A DNA stretch of 64,000 nucleotides from Kluyvera sp046569695 (GTDB taxonomy: Bacteria > Pseudomonadota > Gammaproteobacteria > Enterobacterales > Enterobacteriaceae), in assembly GCF_046569695.1 (NCBI RefSeq), contig NZ_JBKHUI010000015.1:1-64000 (forward strand), in the 5' to 3' direction. Both the position numbers and the translations under genes were made by a program. Shown piece after piece: positions 60,866 through 64,000 of this stretch. The stretch's first letter is position 1. Each line of letters opens with the position of its first letter. The notes beneath the pieces were generated by a model, which did not search any database, was not told the DNA's origin, and saw only the letters and a list, made by a program, of their open reading frames with translations.

Positions 60866-61529
60866 TAAGCTGAGCTATCAGAGCCGCTGGTTTCACGTGC
60901 AGCCGGAGCGTAAGTTTCTGCTCTGGCTGCTGATGATGGTACTGGCCTTTAGCCTGCCGCCGCTCGGGCAGGCGCTGCTGATGGTGCTGACGGCGGGCTT
61001 TACCTGCTGGCTGCTGCGCATCTCGCTGTGGCGCTGGCTTCGCTGGATGGCGCTACCGCTGGGTTTTTTGCTGGTGGGGGTGGTGACGATTGTCTTTAGC
61101 GTCAGCCGCGACCCGCATGCGCTGCTGGTCAGCATGCCGCTGGGTTCGTTCTCGCTCGGCATTACCGCCGCCGGGCTTGCCACTGCCAACGAAACTTTCT
61201 GGCGCAGCCTGGCAGCGCTGTCGGCGACCTTCTGGCTGGTGTTGAATCTGCCGTTCCCGCAGCTTATCGTGCTGCTCAAGCGTGGCCGGGTGCCGCGTCT
61301 GTTGATCGAGCAGATCCTACTGACCTGGCGCTTTATCTTTATCCTGCTGGATGAGGCGATGGCGATTCATCGAGCGCAGACGCTGCGTTTTGGCTATCGT
61401 AACGTGCGCCTGGGCTATCGCTCGCTGGCGATGCTGGTCAGCCTGCTGTTTACGCGTGTTTTAATCCGCTACCAGCAGATGAGCACCGTACTGGATATCA
61501 AACTGTATCAGGGTGATTTTCACCTCTAA
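60852..61529 (+). CDS. cbiQ: cobalt ECF transporter T-component CbiQ
   Basis: Energy-coupling transmembrane subunit (225 residues) linking CbiM to the ATPase CbiO. It shows hydrophobic helices and the family coupling motif (REAQTLRFG-like: RAQTLRFGYRN). Start at ATG 60852 (MTGLDKLSYQ); the preceding ATG (60849) is equally possible. The frame back to 60822 lies in cbiN. Confidence 0.93.
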   Translation: MTGLDKLSYQSRWFHVQPERKFLLWLLMMVLAFSLPPLGQALLMVLTAGFTCWLLRISLWRWLRWMALPLGFLLVGVVTIVFSVSRDPHALLVSMPLGSFSLGITAAGLATANETFWRSLAALSATFWLVLNLPFPQLIVLLKRGRVPRLLIEQILLTWRFIFILLDEAMAIHRAQTLRFGYRNVRLGYRSLAMLVSLLFTRVLIRYQQMSTVLDIKLYQGDFHL

Positions 61530-61537
61530 GGAACGTC

Positions 61538-62353
61538 ATGCTGGCTACCACTGACCTCTGGTTTCGCTACCAGGAGGAGCCGACGCTTAAAGGGCTGACG
61601 CTGGATTTTTCTCGCCATGCCGTGACTGGCCTGGTCGGCGCGAACGGCTGCGGAAAATCCACGCTGTTTATGAACCTGAGCGGCCTGCTGCGCCCGCAAA
61701 AAGGGGCGGTGTTGTGGCAAGGAAAGCCGCTGGATTACAGCAAGCGTGGCCTGCTGGCGCTGCGTCAGCAGGTGGCGACCGTTTTCCAGGACCCGGACCA
61801 GCAGATTTTCTATACCGATATCGACAGCGATATCGCCTTTAGCCTGCGTAACCTCGGCGTCGCGGAAGATGAAATCGCCCGTCGTGTGGACGATGCGCTA
61901 ACCCTCGTTGATGCCCAGACCTTTCGTCACCAGCCGATTCAGTGCCTGAGCCACGGGCAGAAAAAGCGCGTGGCGATTGCCGGCGCGCTGGTCATGCAGG
62001 CTCGCTATCTACTGCTTGATGAGCCCACGGCGGGCCTCGATCCCTCTGGGCGTACGCAGATGATCGACATCATCAAGCGCATTGTCGATCAAGGTAACCA
62101 CGTGGTGATCTCCAGCCACGATATCGATCTTATTTATGAAGTCAGCGATACGGTTTACGTTTTGCGCCGCGGCGAAGTGCTGGCGCACGGTGAACCCGGC
62201 GAGGTGTTTTCACGCAGCGAACTGATGACCGAGGCCGGGCTCACCCAGCCGTGGCTGGTGAAACTGCATGCGCAGCTGGGACTGCCGCTGTGCAAAACCG
62301 AAGATGAATTTTTTACGCGGATGCGAAGCAACGCGATAAAGGAGGCGCAATGA
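61538..62353 (+). CDS. cbiO: cobalt ECF transporter ATPase CbiO
   Basis: ABC ATPase of the CbiMNQO importer, 271 residues. Walker A GANGCGKST is near residues 34-42, the signature loop reads LSHGQKKRVA (His in place of the usual first Gly, common in CbiO), and Walker B LLLDEPTAGLDP is near 155-166. It overlaps cbiP by 4 bp. Confidence 0.95.
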   Translation: MLATTDLWFRYQEEPTLKGLTLDFSRHAVTGLVGANGCGKSTLFMNLSGLLRPQKGAVLWQGKPLDYSKRGLLALRQQVATVFQDPDQQIFYTDIDSDIAFSLRNLGVAEDEIARRVDDALTLVDAQTFRHQPIQCLSHGQKKRVAIAGALVMQARYLLLDEPTAGLDPSGRTQMIDIIKRIVDQGNHVVISSHDIDLIYEVSDTVYVLRRGEVLAHGEPGEVFSRSELMTEAGLTQPWLVKLHAQLGLPLCKTEDEFFTRMRSNAIKEAQ

Positions 62354-63873
62354 CGCTGGCTATTATGTTACAGGGCACCGCTTCTGACGTCGGCAAAAGC
62401 GTGCTGGTGGCGGGCCTGTGCCGTATTTTTTATCAGGATGGGCAGCGTACCGCGCCGTTTAAATCGCAGAATATGGCGCTCAACTCCGGTATTACGCCGG
62501 ACGGCAAAGAGATGGGCCGGGCGCAGATTTTCCAGGCCGAAGCGGCGGGAATTACGCCGGATGTGCGTATGAACCCGGTGCTGCTGAAGCCGACCAGCGA
62601 CCGCAAAGCCCAGGTGGTGCTGATGGGCAAGGTGGCGACCGATATGGACGCGGTGAGCTATCACGAATATAAGCCGCGCCTGCGCGAGCAGATCCTCTCG
62701 GTCTATAACAGCCTGGTCGCCGAACATGATGTGCTGGTGCTGGAAGGGGCGGGCAGCCCGGCGGAGATCAACCTGCGCGACCGCGACATCGTCAATATGG
62801 GCATGGCCGAGATGGCGCAGTGCCCGGTGATCCTCGTGGCGGATATCGACCGCGGCGGCGTCTTCGCCTCCATTTACGGTACCCTCGCGCTGCTGCATGA
62901 CCACGAGCGCGCACGGGTCAAAGGGGTGATTATTAACAAATTTCGCGGCGACGTGGCGCTGCTGTACTCCGGTATTGAACAGATAGAAGCGCTGACCAAC
63001 GTCCCGGTGCTTGGCGTGATGCCGTGGCTGGATGTCGATCTTGAAGATGAGGACGGCGTGGCGCTGCAAAGGGGTAAATACCTGCGTACCGACAGGCGCG
63101 ATATTGAGATTGCCGTGGTTCAGGTGCCGCATATTTCCAACTTTACCGATTTTAACGCCCTGGCGGCGCAGCCGGACGTTCGCGTGCGCTATGTTCGCCA
63201 GCCGCAGGAGCTGGTGGGGGTTGATTTGGTTATCCTGCCGGGCAGCAAAAATACGCTCGGCGATCTGCTCTGGCTGCGCGAAAGCGGGATGGCGCACGCG
63301 GTGTTGCAGGCCCAGCAGCAGGGCGTGCCGGTGCTGGGTATTTGCGGCGGCTACCAGATGCTCGGCGACACCATTATTGATGAGGTGGAATCGGGGCTTG
63401 GCACGCAGCCGGGGCTAGGGTTGCTCAATACCGTGACCCACTTCGCGCAGCATAAAACCACCACTCAGGTCACGGCGACGATGGCTCCGATGCTACCGGC
63501 GTGGCTGGCGGCAACGGCAGGGCTTGCTGTACGCGGCTATGAAATCCATATGGGCGAAACCGAGCTGCACGATGGTTGCCGTTCGCTGATGCAATTACAT
63601 AAAAACGGGCTGAGCGTGGCGGACGGCGCGGTGAGCGATGATGGTCTGGCGTTTGGCACCTACCTGCACGGCCTTTTTGATAGCGATGAATTTACCCGCG
63701 CGCTGGTTAACGGCCTGCGTCAGCGTAAAGGGTTGGCGGCGCTGGATAGCGATTTCGAGTATGCGCAGTATAAATCTCGCCAGTTCGATCTGCTGGCCGA
63801 CGCGATGCGCCAGCATATTGATATCGACAAAATCTACGCCATCATGTGCCAACATCAGGAGCCCGTATGCTGA
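62350..63873 (+). CDS. cbiP: adenosylcobyric acid synthase CbiP (CobQ)
   Basis: Amidates the b, d, e and g side chains of adenosylcobyrinic acid a,c-diamide using glutamine and ATP. It has 507 residues. The N-terminal dethiobiotin-synthetase-like P-loop (QGTASDVGKSVLVAG) and a C-terminal glutamine amidotransferase domain with GICGGYQMLG are both intact. It overlaps cobU by 7 bp. Confidence 0.95.
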   Translation: MTLAIMLQGTASDVGKSVLVAGLCRIFYQDGQRTAPFKSQNMALNSGITPDGKEMGRAQIFQAEAAGITPDVRMNPVLLKPTSDRKAQVVLMGKVATDMDAVSYHEYKPRLREQILSVYNSLVAEHDVLVLEGAGSPAEINLRDRDIVNMGMAEMAQCPVILVADIDRGGVFASIYGTLALLHDHERARVKGVIINKFRGDVALLYSGIEQIEALTNVPVLGVMPWLDVDLEDEDGVALQRGKYLRTDRRDIEIAVVQVPHISNFTDFNALAAQPDVRVRYVRQPQELVGVDLVILPGSKNTLGDLLWLRESGMAHAVLQAQQQGVPVLGICGGYQMLGDTIIDEVESGLGTQPGLGLLNTVTHFAQHKTTTQVTATMAPMLPAWLAATAGLAVRGYEIHMGETELHDGCRSLMQLHKNGLSVADGAVSDDGLAFGTYLHGLFDSDEFTRALVNGLRQRKGLAALDSDFEYAQYKSRQFDLLADAMRQHIDIDKIYAIMCQHQEPVC

Positions 63874-64000
63874 CTTTAGTCACCGGCGGAGCGCGCAGCG
63901 GCAAAAGTCGCCACGCCGAAGCGCTGATCGCACAGTCGCCGAAGGTGCTGTACATCGCCACCTCCCAGATCTTTGATGACGAAATGGCGGCGCGGATCCA
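63867..64000 (+). CDS. cobU: CobU, adenosylcobinamide kinase / guanylyltransferase (5' part)
   Basis: Only the first 44 codons are in the window. The P-loop GGARSGKS is at residues 7-14, and VLYIATSQIFDDEMAARI follows, both characteristic of CobU. It phosphorylates adenosylcobinamide and adds GMP for nucleotide-loop assembly. cobS and cobT would be expected just past the window edge. Confidence 0.93.
   Translation, partial: MLTLVTGGARSGKSRHAEALIAQSPKVLYIATSQIFDDEMAARI

Noticed and set aside
62368..63297. 309-residue open frame opposite cbiP
   Set aside because: Antisense shadow of a full-length CbiP.

Overview
The window is a gap-free, gene-dense stretch of a chromosome from a member of the Enterobacteriaceae. 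Gene order and protein sequence in the first 29 kb match the E. coli/Salmonella core run aas-lplT-tas-ygdR-ygdQ-mutH-rppH-ptsP-lgt-thyA-ppdAB-ygdB-ppdC-recC-ptrA-recB-recD-argA/amiC. REP-type palindromes sit between core genes. The pdu/cob genes are Salmonella/Klebsiella-like. A Klebsiella/Raoultella/Kluyvera/Citrobacter-type genome is plausible, but I cannot name the genus from sequence alone.

Layout. (1) 1-28939: core genes for membrane phospholipid recycling, redox/AKR enzymes, mismatch repair (MutH), RNA 5'-end processing (RppH), PTS-Ntr signalling (PtsP), lipoprotein maturation (Lgt), thymidylate synthesis, minor pseudopilins, the RecBCD machine with protease III embedded, arginine synthesis (ArgA) and septal amidase AmiC. 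The 680-bp mutH-rppH gap carries DnaA boxes and corresponds in position to DARS2 of E. coli. (2) 28957-46815: cobD on the + strand directly behind amiC, then a complete 21-gene pdu operon (pduABCDEGHJKLMNOPQSTUVWX) on the minus strand. It encodes a B12-dependent 1,2-propanediol-degrading bacterial microcompartment. (3) 46816-49764: control region with pduF (diol facilitator), pocR (AraC-type activator), AT-rich divergent promoter DNA and a cobalamin riboswitch. (4) 49765-64000: the anaerobic cobalamin operon cbiABCDETFGHJKLMNQOP on the + strand, running into cobU, which is cut by the window end.

How it works together: CbiMNQO imports cobalt. CbiK inserts it into sirohydrochlorin. CbiL/H/F/G/E/T/D/J/C/A/P build adenosylcobyric acid. 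PduX and CobD make aminopropanol phosphate, which CbiB attaches, and CobU starts nucleotide-loop assembly. PduO makes adenosyl-B12 for diol dehydratase PduCDE, which PduGH reactivates inside a shell of PduA/B/B'/J/K/N/T/U. PduP/Q/L/W turn propionaldehyde into propionate with ATP, and PduS, PduO and PduT support cobalamin reduction and electron transfer. PocR sits between the two divergent operons.

No insertion sequence, prophage, CRISPR array, tRNA or rRNA gene was seen. I did not find a convincingly new multi-gene system; the catabolic/biosynthetic island is a known type. The more unusual points are its junction directly against amiC, a hairpin that buries the pduA ribosome binding site, the DARS2-like locus, several starts that differ from the longest open frame, a Cys-rich PduK tail, and uncharacterised leaders and palindromes in the control region.
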